Assembly: GCF_025144335.1 (NCBI RefSeq)
Contig: NZ_CP083539.1
Location: forward strand, 2,419,501 to 2,483,500
Reading direction: 5' to 3'
DNA from: Jannaschia sp. W003
Lineage (GTDB): Bacteria; Pseudomonadota; Alphaproteobacteria; Rhodobacterales; Rhodobacteraceae
DNA: 64,000 nt
In this document: piece by piece, positions 39,555 through 47,977 of the stretch
Numbering within the stretch: position 1 is the first letter of the stretch
Layout of the letters: each line of letters begins with the position of its first letter
The notes under the pieces: generated by a model
The model's input: the letters and a program-made list of their open reading frames with translations, nothing else
What the model was told of the DNA's origin: nothing
The model's database searches: none
Program-made: the position numbers and the translations under genes

Positions 39555-40262
39555 TCAGGCGAGCGTGATGGGGATGCGGCGGTTGCCGCGGCCCTTGCTG
39601 GCGAACTTGCCGACGCGCAGGATGCCGATCTCGGCCGTCGAGCGCACGTGGGTTCCGCCGCAGGGCTGCAGGTCGACGCCGTCCCCGATGCGCACCAGCC
39701 GGATGCGCCCCGCGCCCCGGGGCGGCTGCACCCGCAGCGTCTTCACCAGCCCCGGATTGCGGTCCAGCTCCGCCTCGTCGATCCACTCCGCGGTGACGGG
39801 ATGGTCCTGCGCGATCAGCGTGGTGAGCTTGGCCTGCACGAACTCGGGCGTGATGGTCGGCTCGGGCATGTCGAAGTCGAGCCGCGACTTCTCGGCGCCG
39901 ATCTGGCCGCCGGTGACGGGCAGCGGCACGACCACCGACAGGAGGTGCAGCGCGGTGTGCATCCGCATGTGGCGGTGCCGCCGTTCCCAGTCGAGGCGCA
40001 TCTCCACGTCCGCGCCCACGGGCGGCAGTACCACCGGCTCCGCGGGCACGTGGGCGATGCGCCCGTCCGCGCCGCGCACGGCGCTGCCGACCTCGCACAC
40101 GCCGCCCTCCCAGGCGATGCGCCCCGAATCGCCCGGCTGCCCGCCGCCGCGCGCGTAGAAGATGGTGCGGTCCAGGACCACGCCGCCCTCCTCGGTGATC
40201 GCCTCGACGCGGGCCGGGGCGGTCTTGAGGTAGGGGTCCGCCACGTAGAGGGCGTCGGTCAC
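39555..40262 (-). CDS. Alanyl-tRNA editing protein (AlaX type)
   Basis: The 235-aa protein has the metal-binding HxxxH of the editing domain (MRMHTALHLLS) and the later CGGTH (LQPCGGTHVRSTAEIG), as in the AlaRS editing domain, plus FYARGGGQPGDSG at the N-terminal beta barrel. It frees Ser or Gly wrongly attached to tRNA-Ala. The GTG start at 40262 overlaps the stop of the cysteine synthase gene by four bases. A link to cysteine synthase through serine is plausible, but inferred. Confidence 0.92.
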   Translation of the reverse strand: MTDALYVADPYLKTAPARVEAITEEGGVVLDRTIFYARGGGQPGDSGRIAWEGGVCEVGSAVRGADGRIAHVPAEPVVLPPVGADVEMRLDWERRHRHMRMHTALHLLSVVVPLPVTGGQIGAEKSRLDFDMPEPTITPEFVQAKLTTLIAQDHPVTAEWIDEAELDRNPGLVKTLRVQPPRGAGRIRLVRIGDGVDLQPCGGTHVRSTAEIGILRVGKFASKGRGNRRIPITLA

Positions 40263-41338
40263 GCGAAGACCTCCGGAACCGACCGCCCGCCTTCCAGCCA
40301 CCGCGGCACCGGCAGGTCCTTGGACCGCAGGAACGCCGGATCGAACAGCTTGGACTGGTAGCGCGTGCCGTAGTCGCACAGGATCGTCACGATCGTGTGC
40401 CCCGGCCCCATCTCGCGGGCCATGGTCATGGCGCCGCCGACGTTGATCCCCGACGAGCCGCCGAGGCACAGCCCCTCGTTCTCCAGCAGGTCGAAAACGA
40501 TCTCCACTGCGGTGCGGTCGTCCACGCGGCAGGCGAAGTCCGGCATGAAGCCCTCGAGGTTGGCGGTGATGCGCCCCTGCCCGATGCCTTCCGTGATCGA
40601 GCCGCCCTCGGCGCCCAGCTCGCCTTGGGTGTAGTACTTCCACAGCGCCGAGCCGTAGGGGTCCGACAGCCCGACCTTCACGCCGTTGGGCTGCAGCGCC
40701 ATGCCCACGCCCGCGAGCGTTCCGCCCGAGCCGACGGCGCAGATGAACCCGTCCACCTGGCCATCGGTCTGCGCCCAGATCTCCGGCCCCGTGGTCTCGA
40801 CGTGGGCCTGGCGGTTGGCGGTGTTGTCGAACTGGTTGGCCCAGATCGCGCCGCCCGGCTCGGACTGGGCCAGCCGCTCGGCCAGGCGGCCCGAGTACTT
40901 CACGTAGTTGTTCGGGTCGCGGTAGGGCACCGCGGGCACCTCGACCAGCTCCGCCCCGGCGAGGCGGATCATGTCCTTCTTCTCACGGCTCTGCGTCTCG
41001 GGGATCACCACCACCGAGCGGAAGCCCATCGACGCGCCCACCAGTGCCAGCCCGATGCCGGTGTTGCCGGCGGTGCCTTCCACGATCGTGCCGCCGGGGC
41101 GCAGCGCGCCGCGCGCCACCGCGTCGCGGATGATGAAGAGGGCCGCGCGGTCCTTCACCGACTGGCCGGGGTTCAGGAACTCGCACTTGCCCAGGATCTC
41201 GCAGCCGGTCGCCTCGGACGCCCCCCGGAGGCGGATCAGGGGCGTGTTGCCGATGGCGGCGGCGAGGTCGGGATGGCGTGGGCCGGGCGCGACCTCGACG
41301 GGGCGCGTGGCGGGAACGATGCGGTCGGATTGGGACAC
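40259..41338 (-). CDS. Cysteine synthase A-type PLP enzyme
   Basis: The 359-aa protein has AAIGNTPLIRLRGASEATGCEI, the PLP lysine in NPGQSVKDRAALFI, the substrate loop VEGTAGNTGIGLALV, the phosphate loop GSGGTLAGVGMAL and SSGINVGGAM. This is the O-acetylserine sulfhydrylase / cystathionine beta-synthase fold, making cysteine from O-acetylserine and sulfide. At 359 aa it is longer than CysK (about 310), with insertions (FDPAFLRSKDLPVPRWLEGG at the end) typical of the alphaproteobacterial form. The start is uncertain: GTG 41338 was chosen because family homology begins soon after. Confidence 0.9.
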   Translation of the reverse strand: MSQSDRIVPATRPVEVAPGPRHPDLAAAIGNTPLIRLRGASEATGCEILGKCEFLNPGQSVKDRAALFIIRDAVARGALRPGGTIVEGTAGNTGIGLALVGASMGFRSVVVIPETQSREKKDMIRLAGAELVEVPAVPYRDPNNYVKYSGRLAERLAQSEPGGAIWANQFDNTANRQAHVETTGPEIWAQTDGQVDGFICAVGSGGTLAGVGMALQPNGVKVGLSDPYGSALWKYYTQGELGAEGGSITEGIGQGRITANLEGFMPDFACRVDDRTAVEIVFDLLENEGLCLGGSSGINVGGAMTMAREMGPGHTIVTILCDYGTRYQSKLFDPAFLRSKDLPVPRWLEGGRSVPEVFA

Positions 41339-41456
41339 GGGGACTACGCCTTCGGCCGGGGAGGAGACGCACCGGGGATAGCGGCCGCCCCCCGACCCCG
41401 CAAGGCGCACGCCCCGCTTGCCGCCGTGCCGCCGGCGGCGGTAGAATGCGCCGGAG

Positions 41457-41532
41457 GGGTGGTTAGCTCAGCTGGTAGAGCGTCTCGTTTACACCGAGGA
41501 TGTCGGGGGTTCGAACCCCTCACCACCCACCA
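41457..41532 (+). tRNA. tRNA-Val (TAC)
   Basis: The acceptor GGGTGGT pairs with ACCACCC before discriminator A and an encoded CCA. The D arm GCTCAGCTGGTAGAGC, the anticodon arm TCTCG-TTTACAC-CGAGG (anticodon TAC) and the T arm with GGTTCGAACCC are all regular. The total is 76 nt. The luxR-type gene begins 27 bp after it. Confidence 0.97.
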
Positions 41533-41558
41533 TGCACAGCCCTACCCGGGTGCACGCC

Positions 41559-42293
41559 ATGAGAGAGCCGATCGGCCACTTCCTCGACGCCTGCGCGGGG
41601 GCGCAAAGCGTGGGGCATCTCTGGCGCGCGGCCCTGCGCTTCGCCGCGAGCCGGGACGTTCCCTTCGTGCACTACCGCGCCGTGGGCGGCTGGGCCGACG
41701 CTCTCCTGAACCGCCGCGGGCACGCGCACCGGAACCACGGCTACCCGCGCGCCTGGGCGATCGCCTTCTACCGCAACCGCTGGGACCGCGACGATCCCTC
41801 GGTCCCGCTGGCCACCGCCCTCGGCCGGCCGTTCCTGTGGCGCGACATCCCCGCGCTGACGGACCTCACCCGCGCCCAGCGCGCGGTGATCGAGGGGGCC
41901 GCCGCCGTCGGCGTGCGCGACGGCCTTAGCTTCCGCGTGCACGGCCCGCGCGGGCGCCACGGCTACGTGGGCCTCGGCTTCGGCGCGGAGCCGCGTCAGC
42001 CCGAACCGGGCGAGATCTTCGAGATCTACGCGGCCGCACAGATGGCGCACCTGCGCCTGCTGGAGCTGGTGCCCGACACGCGCGAGCCGCTCGGCGACCT
42101 GTCGGCCCGCGAGCGCGAGGTCCTGCAATGGCTCGTGCGCGGGCTCAGCAACGCCGCCATCGCCCGCGAGATCGGCGTGTCCGCCCACACCGTCGACACG
42201 CTGGTCCGGCGCATCTTCGCCAAGCTCGGCGTGCGGGACCGCACCACCGCGGCGGTGCGCGCCGTGGAGGCGGGACTGGTCCGCTCCGGTTGA
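41559..42293 (+). CDS. LuxR-family solo regulator 1
   Basis: The 244-aa protein has an N-terminal autoinducer-binding-like domain (AIAFYRNRWDRDDPSVPLA, GRPFLWRDI) and a C-terminal GerE-type helix-turn-helix (LSAREREVLQWLVRGLSNAA, IGVSAHTVDTLVRRIFAKLG). No luxI is in the window, so it is a solo. Whether it binds an acyl-homoserine lactone is not shown. Another ATG at 41532 overlaps the CCA end of tRNA-Val; I chose the inner ATG. It directly follows the tRNA gene without a clear promoter between, so it may be read from the tRNA promoter. Confidence 0.88.
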   Translation: MREPIGHFLDACAGAQSVGHLWRAALRFAASRDVPFVHYRAVGGWADALLNRRGHAHRNHGYPRAWAIAFYRNRWDRDDPSVPLATALGRPFLWRDIPALTDLTRAQRAVIEGAAAVGVRDGLSFRVHGPRGRHGYVGLGFGAEPRQPEPGEIFEIYAAAQMAHLRLLELVPDTREPLGDLSAREREVLQWLVRGLSNAAIAREIGVSAHTVDTLVRRIFAKLGVRDRTTAAVRAVEAGLVRSG

Positions 42294-42401
42294 GGCGAGG
42301 TTTCTCGCGAATGTCCCCCATCCGCGTGACAGACGCGGCGGGGCGCATCCTCTATGGGTCTCGCCGTTCCCTTACGGTTGTATGCCCCGATGCGAATTCG
42401 T

Positions 42402-43166
42402 TCAGTCCGTCGCGCCCCGCCGTCCGTCCCGCAACGCGGGAAGCCCGATCCCGGTCGCCTCGAAGCCCCCGTCCACCGCCAGTCGCTGCCCCGTCACGAA
42501 GGACGCCGCCGGCGAGAGAAGCCAGCGGATCGCCTCGGCGATCTCGGTCTCGTTGCCGTAGCGGCCCAGCGGGATCGCGTCGTGGTAGGCGTCGATGATG
42601 TCCGGGGTGTGCACCGCCATCGCCAGCTTGGTGCGCACCGGTCCGGGGCAGACGCAGTTGACCCGGATGCCGTGCTCGCCCAGCTCCACGGCCTGCTGCG
42701 CGGCGAGATGGGCGATGCCCGCCTTCGAGGTGCCGTAGGCCACCCGCAGCGTCGAGGCCCGCAGCGCCGAGATCGAGGCGATGTTGACCACCGCGCCCCG
42801 CGCGGCCTTCAGCGCCGGCAGGAGGGCCTGGGTCACGAGGAACGGGCCGTCGAGGTTGGTGCGCATCACCGCGCGCCAGCGCTCGAACGTCGTGTCCTCG
42901 ATCGGGCCGAAGTCCGCGAGGCCGGCGTTGTTCACCAGCGCGTCGACCCGCGGGCAGTCCGCGGCGAACGCGGCCACGGCGTCGGGGTCGCCGACGTCGC
43001 ACGCATGCGCGGTCGCGCCGGGCACCTCGCCCACGGCGCGGGCCAGTTCCTCGCCGTCGATGTCGAGCATCCGCACGCGCGCTCCGTCCGCCGCGAGCAG
43101 CCGCGCGGTGGCGAGGCCGATGCCCCGCGCCGCGCCCGTGACCACGGCGATGCGTTCCGATTCCAT
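42402..43166 (-). CDS. SDR-family oxidoreductase (classical)
   Basis: The 254-aa enzyme has TGAARGIGLATAR, CDVGDPDAV, NNAGLADFGPIE (complete NNAG), the catalytic Ser in VNIASISALRA and YGTSK, then CPGPVRTKLA and a C-terminal GGFEATGIG. All classical SDR residues are present, so it is an NAD(P)-dependent dehydrogenase; the substrate is unknown. ATG 43166 was preferred to an earlier start, which would add an unrelated arginine-rich tail. It is divergent from a small hypothetical gene. Confidence 0.92.
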   Translation of the reverse strand: MESERIAVVTGAARGIGLATARLLAADGARVRMLDIDGEELARAVGEVPGATAHACDVGDPDAVAAFAADCPRVDALVNNAGLADFGPIEDTTFERWRAVMRTNLDGPFLVTQALLPALKAARGAVVNIASISALRASTLRVAYGTSKAGIAHLAAQQAVELGEHGIRVNCVCPGPVRTKLAMAVHTPDIIDAYHDAIPLGRYGNETEIAEAIRWLLSPAASFVTGQRLAVDGGFEATGIGLPALRDGRRGATD

Positions 43167-43195
43167 GAGCCGTCCCTCCCGGCGCGGAGCGTCTC

Positions 43196-43456
43196 GTGAA
43201 CGCGCCCGAGCCGCAAGCGCGGACGCTTGCCCGCGCCGTCGATCCACGTGGCGGAACGCTGCTGGGCGTCGCGGTGCTCGATGCGGTCCGCGCCGTGGGG
43301 GGCGGCGGCACGTCCGCCGGGTGGCTGGCTATCGACTGCGCGGCGCAACTCGTCGCGCTGGCCGAGGAGGCACTCGGACCGGACGCGCCGCGCGCCCAGC
43401 GCGAGGCCCTCGCGGCCGCCACGGCGGCGCTGCGCGACGCCGGCGCCGCGGAGTGA
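43196..43456 (+). CDS. Small hypothetical protein
   Basis: An 86-aa frame from GTG with MNAPEPQARTLARAVDPRGG, then an Ala/Leu-rich helical body AIDCAAQLVALAEEALGPD. No known domain is recognised and no strong ribosome binding site is seen. It starts 29 bp from the divergent SDR start and ends before tRNA-Asp, which supports but does not prove a gene. It could be chance open frame in GC-rich DNA. Confidence 0.4.
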   Translation: MNAPEPQARTLARAVDPRGGTLLGVAVLDAVRAVGGGGTSAGWLAIDCAAQLVALAEEALGPDAPRAQREALAAATAALRDAGAAE

Positions 43457-43545
43457 GGGCGGCGGTGCTTGGCGGCGCCTTTGCCGCTTGACGCGCCCCG
43501 GCCCGTTCCCTATCCCGCCCCCACGCCGGGAACGGCGGGCGCTGC

Positions 43546-43622
43546 GCGGTTGTAGCTCAGTTGGTTAGAGTACCGGCCTGTCACGCCGGGGGTCGCGGGT
43601 TCGAGCCCCGTCAACCGCGCCA
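43546..43622 (+). tRNA. tRNA-Asp (GTC), copy 1
   Basis: The acceptor GCGGTTG pairs with CAACCGC, followed by discriminator G and an encoded CCA. The anticodon arm CCGGC-CTGTCAC-GCCGG gives anticodon GTC. The T arm has GGTTCGAGCCC. It is 77 nt long and identical to copy 2 located 26 bp downstream. Confidence 0.97.
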
Positions 43623-43648
43623 CCGCCCACCCGTTCCCGCCGTGATGC

Positions 43649-43725
43649 GCGGTTGTAGCTCAGTTGGTTAGAGTACCGGCCTGTCACGCCGGGGGTCGCG
43701 GGTTCGAGCCCCGTCAACCGCGCCA
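43649..43725 (+). tRNA. tRNA-Asp (GTC), copy 2
   Basis: Sequence identical to copy 1 over all 77 nt, with anticodon GTC and an encoded CCA. The short 26-bp spacer suggests both are processed from one precursor. Confidence 0.97.
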
Positions 43726-43805
43726 CTCACCCCCCATTCCGGATGATGCGCTTCGGCGCGGTGCGTCCGCGCGGGGGGCGACGTCGTTCGCCGCCCCCCA
43801 CGCCG

Positions 43806-44678
43806 TCAGCCGAGCGCCTTCGCCGCCAGTCGCGGCAGCATCGCCGAGAAGTCCCGGCCCCGCCCGTCCTCGTCCTCGACGAACTGGCGATACTGGCGCA
43901 TGGCCTCCTCGCCCACCGGCACGACCGCCCCGGCCGCCTCGGCGGCCCGGATCGCGAGTCCGAGATCCTTGAGCATCAACTCCGCCGCGAAGCCCGGTCG
44001 GTAGTCGTTGTCTGAGGGCGACTTCGGCCCCACGCCGGGCGCCGGACAGTAGGTGGTTAGCGACCAGGACTGCCCCGACGAAGTGGACGCGACGTCGTAC
44101 ATCGCCTGCCGGTCGAGCCCCAGCTTGTCGGCCAGCGCGAAGGCCTCGCAAGTCACGGCCATGGTCGCGCCGAGGATCATGTTGTTGCAGATCTTGGCCG
44201 CCTGCCCGTTCCCCGCGTCGCCGCAGTGCACGGTGCGCCCGCCCATGATGTCGAGCAGCGGCCTCGCCCGCTCCAGCGCGTCCGCCGCGCCGCCGACCAT
44301 GAAGGTCAGCGTGCCCGCGTCGGCGCCGCCGATCCCGCCCGAGACGGGGGCGTCGAGGAAGCCGCAGCCCCGTTCCTCGCACTGCGCGGCCACGGCGCGC
44401 GCGCTCTCCACGTCGACGGTGGAGCAGTCCAGCAGGATCGCCCCCGCCTCCATCGCGGGCACCACTTCGTCCGCGACCTTCCGCAGGATGTCGCCGTTCG
44501 GCAGCATGGTGATGACCACCTCCGCGCCCTGCGCCACCTCGGCCGCCGACGCGGCCTTCTCCACCCCCTTGGGCATTGGCGCGGCGAGGTCGAAGCCGCG
44601 CACCGCGTGGCCCTCGCGCGCGAGGTTGCGGGCCATGGGGCCGCCCATGTTGCCCAGACCGATGAAACCGACCTTCAT
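43806..44678 (-). CDS. mmsB: 3-hydroxyisobutyrate dehydrogenase
   Basis: The 290-aa enzyme starts MKVGFIGLGNMGGPMARNLA, a Rossmann motif, and continues with MLPNGDILRKV, FLDAPVSGGIGGADAGTLTFMVGG, and the catalytic Lys region GQAAKICNNMILGATM. The C-terminal GFAAELMLKDLGLAI is typical. It oxidises 3-hydroxyisobutyrate to methylmalonate semialdehyde in valine breakdown. Its start overlaps the hydrolase gene by 4 bp. mmsA, the next enzyme, is not in the window. Confidence 0.95.
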   Translation of the reverse strand: MKVGFIGLGNMGGPMARNLAREGHAVRGFDLAAPMPKGVEKAASAAEVAQGAEVVITMLPNGDILRKVADEVVPAMEAGAILLDCSTVDVESARAVAAQCEERGCGFLDAPVSGGIGGADAGTLTFMVGGAADALERARPLLDIMGGRTVHCGDAGNGQAAKICNNMILGATMAVTCEAFALADKLGLDRQAMYDVASTSSGQSWSLTTYCPAPGVGPKSPSDNDYRPGFAAELMLKDLGLAIRAAEAAGAVVPVGEEAMRQYRQFVEDEDGRGRDFSAMLPRLAAKALG

Positions 44679-45718
44679 GCCTCGTCCTCCCAGTTCAGTC
44701 CGTCCGCGCCCAGCGGCATCAGCATCCGCACGACCTCGGCACGGGCGACGGCCTCGGGGCCGTCGTGGCGCCACTTCGGGTCGCGGTCCTTGTCGATCAC
44801 CTGCGCGCGGATGCCCTCGACGAAGTCGCCGTGCTCCAGCGCGCGGTAGGTGAAGCGAAACTCCTGCGCCAGCGCGCGCTCGATGGTGGGGTCGTCGCCG
44901 AGCCGGTGGATGATCTCCACCGCGCAGGCCATCGAGAGCGGCGCGTTCCGCGCCATCGCCTCGCGCGCATGGGTAGCCGCAGGACCCTCCTCGCCCGCCA
45001 GCCCGCGAGCGATGTCGCCCAGCGTCTCGCCCGCGAAGAGCCGGTCGATCTCCGCCTGCCACGCGGCGAGGGGCGCCTCGGGCGGCGCGGCGGAGGCGGC
45101 ATCCACCACCGACGGGTCGCCCGTCTCGCACAGCCGTGCCTTCAGCGCCTCCCAGTCGCCGGGCGCGTTGAAGTCCGCGAACCCCGCGTGGATCGCGTCG
45201 CCCGGTCCCATGCGATAGCCCGTGACCCCGAGGAACTCGCCCAGCCGTCCCGGCGCGCGCGCGAGCCAGAGCGAGCCGCCGACGTCCGGCACCAGCCCGA
45301 TGCCGCATTCCGGCATCGCGATGCGGCTCGTGTCGTTCACCACCCGGTGCGAGGCGTGGCAGCCGACGCCGACGCCGCCGCCCATTGTGAAGCCGTGGAG
45401 GAACGCGACCACGGGCTTGGGGAAGTGGAACAGCTTGCGGTTCATCCGGTATTCGTCGCGCCAGAAGTCCTGCCCGTAGCGCCACTCGCCCCGCAGCCCG
45501 GCGGCGTGCATCGCGGTGATGTCGCCGCCCGCACAGAAGGCCCGGTCCCCGGCCCCGTCGATCACCACCGCGGCCACCGCGTCGTCGTCGCGCCATGCAT
45601 CGAGCGCCTGCTCTATCGCCAGGCACATCGCGTGGGTCAGCGCGTTGAGCGCCTTCGGCCGATCCAGCGTGATCCGCCCCGCGCGCCCCTCGACGCGCAC
45701 GTGTATCTCGTCGCTCAA
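44675..45718 (-). CDS. 3-hydroxyisobutyryl-CoA hydrolase
   Basis: The 347-aa protein is a crotonase-fold enzyme of the hydrolase subtype: GRITLDRPKALNALT, RAFCAGGDITAMHA, FLHGFTMGGGVGVGCHASHRVV (oxyanion hole) and AMPECGIGLVPDVGGSLWLAR, with the catalytic Glu in PECGIG and a longer C-terminal part than enoyl-CoA hydratases. It frees 3-hydroxyisobutyrate from CoA in valine catabolism. It lies between the acyl-CoA dehydrogenase gene and mmsB (ATGA overlap with the latter), with a hairpin repeat in the gap upstream. Confidence 0.93.
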   Translation of the reverse strand: MSDEIHVRVEGRAGRITLDRPKALNALTHAMCLAIEQALDAWRDDDAVAAVVIDGAGDRAFCAGGDITAMHAAGLRGEWRYGQDFWRDEYRMNRKLFHFPKPVVAFLHGFTMGGGVGVGCHASHRVVNDTSRIAMPECGIGLVPDVGGSLWLARAPGRLGEFLGVTGYRMGPGDAIHAGFADFNAPGDWEALKARLCETGDPSVVDAASAAPPEAPLAAWQAEIDRLFAGETLGDIARGLAGEEGPAATHAREAMARNAPLSMACAVEIIHRLGDDPTIERALAQEFRFTYRALEHGDFVEGIRAQVIDKDRDPKWRHDGPEAVARAEVVRMLMPLGADGLNWEDEA

Positions 45719-45734
45719 GGTCCGTTCTTCCTCT

Positions 45735-45772
45735 GGCCGTAAATATCTCGGGGGTCCGGGGGCAGAGCCCCC
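45735..45772. repeat. Intergenic hairpin repeat, second copy of GGGGGCTCTGCCCCC family
   Basis: On the minus strand this reads GGGGGCTCTGCCCCC, then a short spacer and CCCCCGAGATATTTACGGCC, matching 20870-20920 in arms, loop and tail. The hairpin is 45758-45772. It lies inside the valine operon between the acyl-CoA dehydrogenase and hydrolase genes, where it could reduce read-through or protect the upstream mRNA. Confidence 0.75.
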
Positions 45773-45778
45773 GGGACG

Positions 45779-46918
45779 TCACGCCGCCAGCATCTGCCGC
45801 GCCACGATCATCCGCATGATCTCGTTCGTGCCCTCCAGGATCTGGTGCACCCGCAAGTCGCGGCTCAGCTTCTCGATCCCGTAGTCGGCCAGATACCCGT
45901 AGCCGCCATGCAGCTGGAGGCAGCCGTCCACGACGCGCGAGCCGACCTCGGTCACCATCTTCTTGGCCATGGCGCAGTGCTTCGTCGCATCGGGCGCGCC
46001 GTGGTCCAGCTTCCACGCCGCCTGGCGCAGGAACACGCGCGCCGCCTCCAGCTCGATCTCCATGTCCGCGAGGCGGAACTGGAGCGCTTGGAACTCGGCG
46101 ATGGGGCGCCCGAAGGCCTGCCGCTCGCGCATGTAGGCGACGGTCTGGTCCATGGCCTGCTGCGCGGCGCCCAGCGAGCAGGCCGCGATGTTGAGCCGCC
46201 CGCCGTCGAGGCCGGCCATGGCGTAGCGGAAGCCATGGCCCTCCTCGCCCAGCAGGTTGCCCGCGGGGATCGGCGCGCCGTCGAGCTGCACCTGCCGGGT
46301 GGGCTGCGAGCGCCAGCCCATCTTGTCCTCCAGCCCGCCGAAGCTGAGGCCGTCGGTGCCGTCCTCGACCACGAAGGCCGAGATGCCCTTCGGCCCCGCC
46401 TCGCCGGAGCGGGCCATGACGACGTAGGCGTCGGAATAACCGCCGCCCGAGATGAACGCCTTGGTGCCCGTGAGGCGCCAGCCCTCGTTGGTGCGCTCGG
46501 CCCGGGTCTTGAGAGCGGCGGCGTCCGAGCCCGAGCCGGGCTCGGTCAGGCAGTAGGACAGGAACGTCTCGGCCGTGAGCGCCTTGGCGAGGTAGCGGTC
46601 CTTTAGCCCCGGGGAGCCGAAGCCGTCGATCATCTTGGCGCACATGTTGTGGATCGACAGGAAGGCCGCCGTTGAGGGGCACGCCATGGACAGCGCCTCG
46701 AACACCAGCGTGGCGTCCAGCCGCGATAGACCCGAGCCGCCCGACTCCTCGGACACGTAGAGGCCGGCGAAGCCCAGCTCGGCCAGCTTGGGCCAGAGCG
46801 CGCGGGGAATGTCACCCGCCGCTTCCCACTCGCGGGCGTGGGGGGCGATCTCGGCGCGGCCGACCTCGCGGGCCATGTCGAAGATGGCGACGGATTCCTC
46901 GGAAAGCGCGAAGTCCAT
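45779..46918 (-). CDS. Acyl-CoA dehydrogenase, probably isobutyryl-CoA dehydrogenase
   Basis: The 379-aa flavoenzyme starts MDFALSEESVAIFDMARE. It contains FLSYCLTEPGSGSDAAALKT (FAD/substrate site), KAFISGGGYSDAYVVMAR, and the C-terminal LQLHGGYGYLADYGIEKLSRD and HQILEGTNEIMRMI, where the catalytic Glu of this subfamily lies (LEGTNE). Its place upstream of 3-hydroxyisobutyryl-CoA hydrolase and mmsB argues for isobutyryl-CoA as substrate. A palindromic operator lies 16 bp upstream of the ATG. Confidence 0.92.
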   Translation of the reverse strand: MDFALSEESVAIFDMAREVGRAEIAPHAREWEAAGDIPRALWPKLAELGFAGLYVSEESGGSGLSRLDATLVFEALSMACPSTAAFLSIHNMCAKMIDGFGSPGLKDRYLAKALTAETFLSYCLTEPGSGSDAAALKTRAERTNEGWRLTGTKAFISGGGYSDAYVVMARSGEAGPKGISAFVVEDGTDGLSFGGLEDKMGWRSQPTRQVQLDGAPIPAGNLLGEEGHGFRYAMAGLDGGRLNIAACSLGAAQQAMDQTVAYMRERQAFGRPIAEFQALQFRLADMEIELEAARVFLRQAAWKLDHGAPDATKHCAMAKKMVTEVGSRVVDGCLQLHGGYGYLADYGIEKLSRDLRVHQILEGTNEIMRMIVARQMLAA

Positions 46919-46934
46919 GATCCCTCCCCGGAAC

Positions 46935-46948
46935 TGAACGGTCGTTCA
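46935..46948. promoter_or_regulatory. TetR-like palindromic operator
   Basis: TGAACG-GT-CGTTCA (14 bp, 6-bp arms) lies in the gap between the valine operon start and glsA. TetR-family repressors of fatty-acid and branched-chain acyl-CoA genes often bind palindromes of this shape. No regulator gene is adjacent, so the protein that binds is not known. The site is 16 bp from the ATG of the dehydrogenase. Confidence 0.5.
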
Positions 46949-47022
46949 ATTGATAGCGCCTCCCGCGGGGGCGCGCCAGTGGGGGGCTTGCCGCCGGCGC
47001 CCCGGCGCCCCACAGGCGCGCC

Positions 47023-47934
47023 ATGGACATGCAAGGCACTGTGGACGCCATCGCGGACGCGATGGCGGGGGAGACGGATCGCGGCGCGGTGGCGCGCTAC
47101 ATTCCCGAGCTCGCGAAGGTGGACCCGGCGCGGTTCGGCATCGCCGTCGCCACGGCGGACGGCGGCCTCTACGCGGCTGGCGACGCGCGCGTGCCCTTCT
47201 CGATCCAATCGGTGTCGAAGGTGTTCACGCTCGCCCTCGCGCTCGGGCAGCGAGGCGACGCGCTCTGGCGGCGGGTGGGGCGTGAGCCGTCGGGGCACGC
47301 CTTCAACTCGATCCTGCAGCTCGAGCACGAGGCGGGGCTCCCCCGGAACCCGTTCATCAACGCGGGCGCGCTGGTGGTCACCGATACGATCCTGGAAGGA
47401 CACCAGCCACGCGAGGTACTGGGCGAGTTGCTGCGCTTCGTGCGCGCGGCCTCGGGCGACGAGGCGATCCACATCGACGAGGCGGTGGCGGCCTCCGAGC
47501 AGCGGACCGGCCACCGCAACACGGCGCTCGCGGAGTTCATGGCCGCGCACGGCAACATGGTGAACCCGGTGGCGCTGACCTGCGGCACCTACTTCCACCA
47601 GTGCGCGATCGAGATGACATGCGTGCAGCTCGCCCTCGCCGGGCGGTTCCTGGTGGGCGCCGGCGACGGGCCGCACTTAGTGGCGCCCCCGCGGATGCGG
47701 CGCATCCTGGCGCTGATGATGACCTGCGGGCACTACGATGCGTCGGGCGACTTCGCCTACCGCGTGGGCCTTCCGGGCAAGTCGGGCGTGGGCGGCGGCA
47801 TCCTCGTGATCGCGCCGGGGCGGGCCTCGGTGGCGGTGTGGTCGCCTGGGCTCAACCGCAACGGCAACTCGGCACTGGGCACGCGCGCGGTGGAGCGCCT
47901 CGCGCGGGAAACCGGCTGGTCGGTGTTCGAGTAG
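47023..47934 (+). CDS. glsA: Glutaminase
   Basis: The 303-aa enzyme is the beta-lactamase-like serine glutaminase: [15 protein letters not shown] with the SxxK catalytic pair, [47 protein letters not shown], and [14 protein letters not shown] near the C-terminus. It hydrolyses glutamine to glutamate and ammonia in the cytosol. It is divergent from the valine operon and ends in a strong hairpin shared with lon. Confidence 0.96.
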   Translation: MDMQGTVDAIADAMAGETDRGAVARYIPELAKVDPARFGIAVATADGGLYAAGDARVPFSIQSVSKVFTLALALGQRGDALWRRVGREPSGHAFNSILQLEHEAGLPRNPFINAGALVVTDTILEGHQPREVLGELLRFVRAASGDEAIHIDEAVAASEQRTGHRNTALAEFMAAHGNMVNPVALTCGTYFHQCAIEMTCVQLALAGRFLVGAGDGPHLVAPPRMRRILALMMTCGHYDASGDFAYRVGLPGKSGVGGGILVIAPGRASVAVWSPGLNRNGNSALGTRAVERLARETGWSVFE

Positions 47935-47947
47935 GCGCAAACGCAAA

Positions 47948-47969
47948 GGGGCGCCCCGAGGGGCGCCCC
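47948..47969. terminator. Bidirectional hairpin terminator between glsA and lon
   Basis: GGGGCGCC (47948-47955) pairs with GGCGCCCC (47962-47969) across CCGAGG. AAA precedes it and ATT follows, giving short A/T tails on either strand. It sits between the two convergent stop codons. Confidence 0.65.
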
Positions 47970-47977
47970 ATTCCGTG

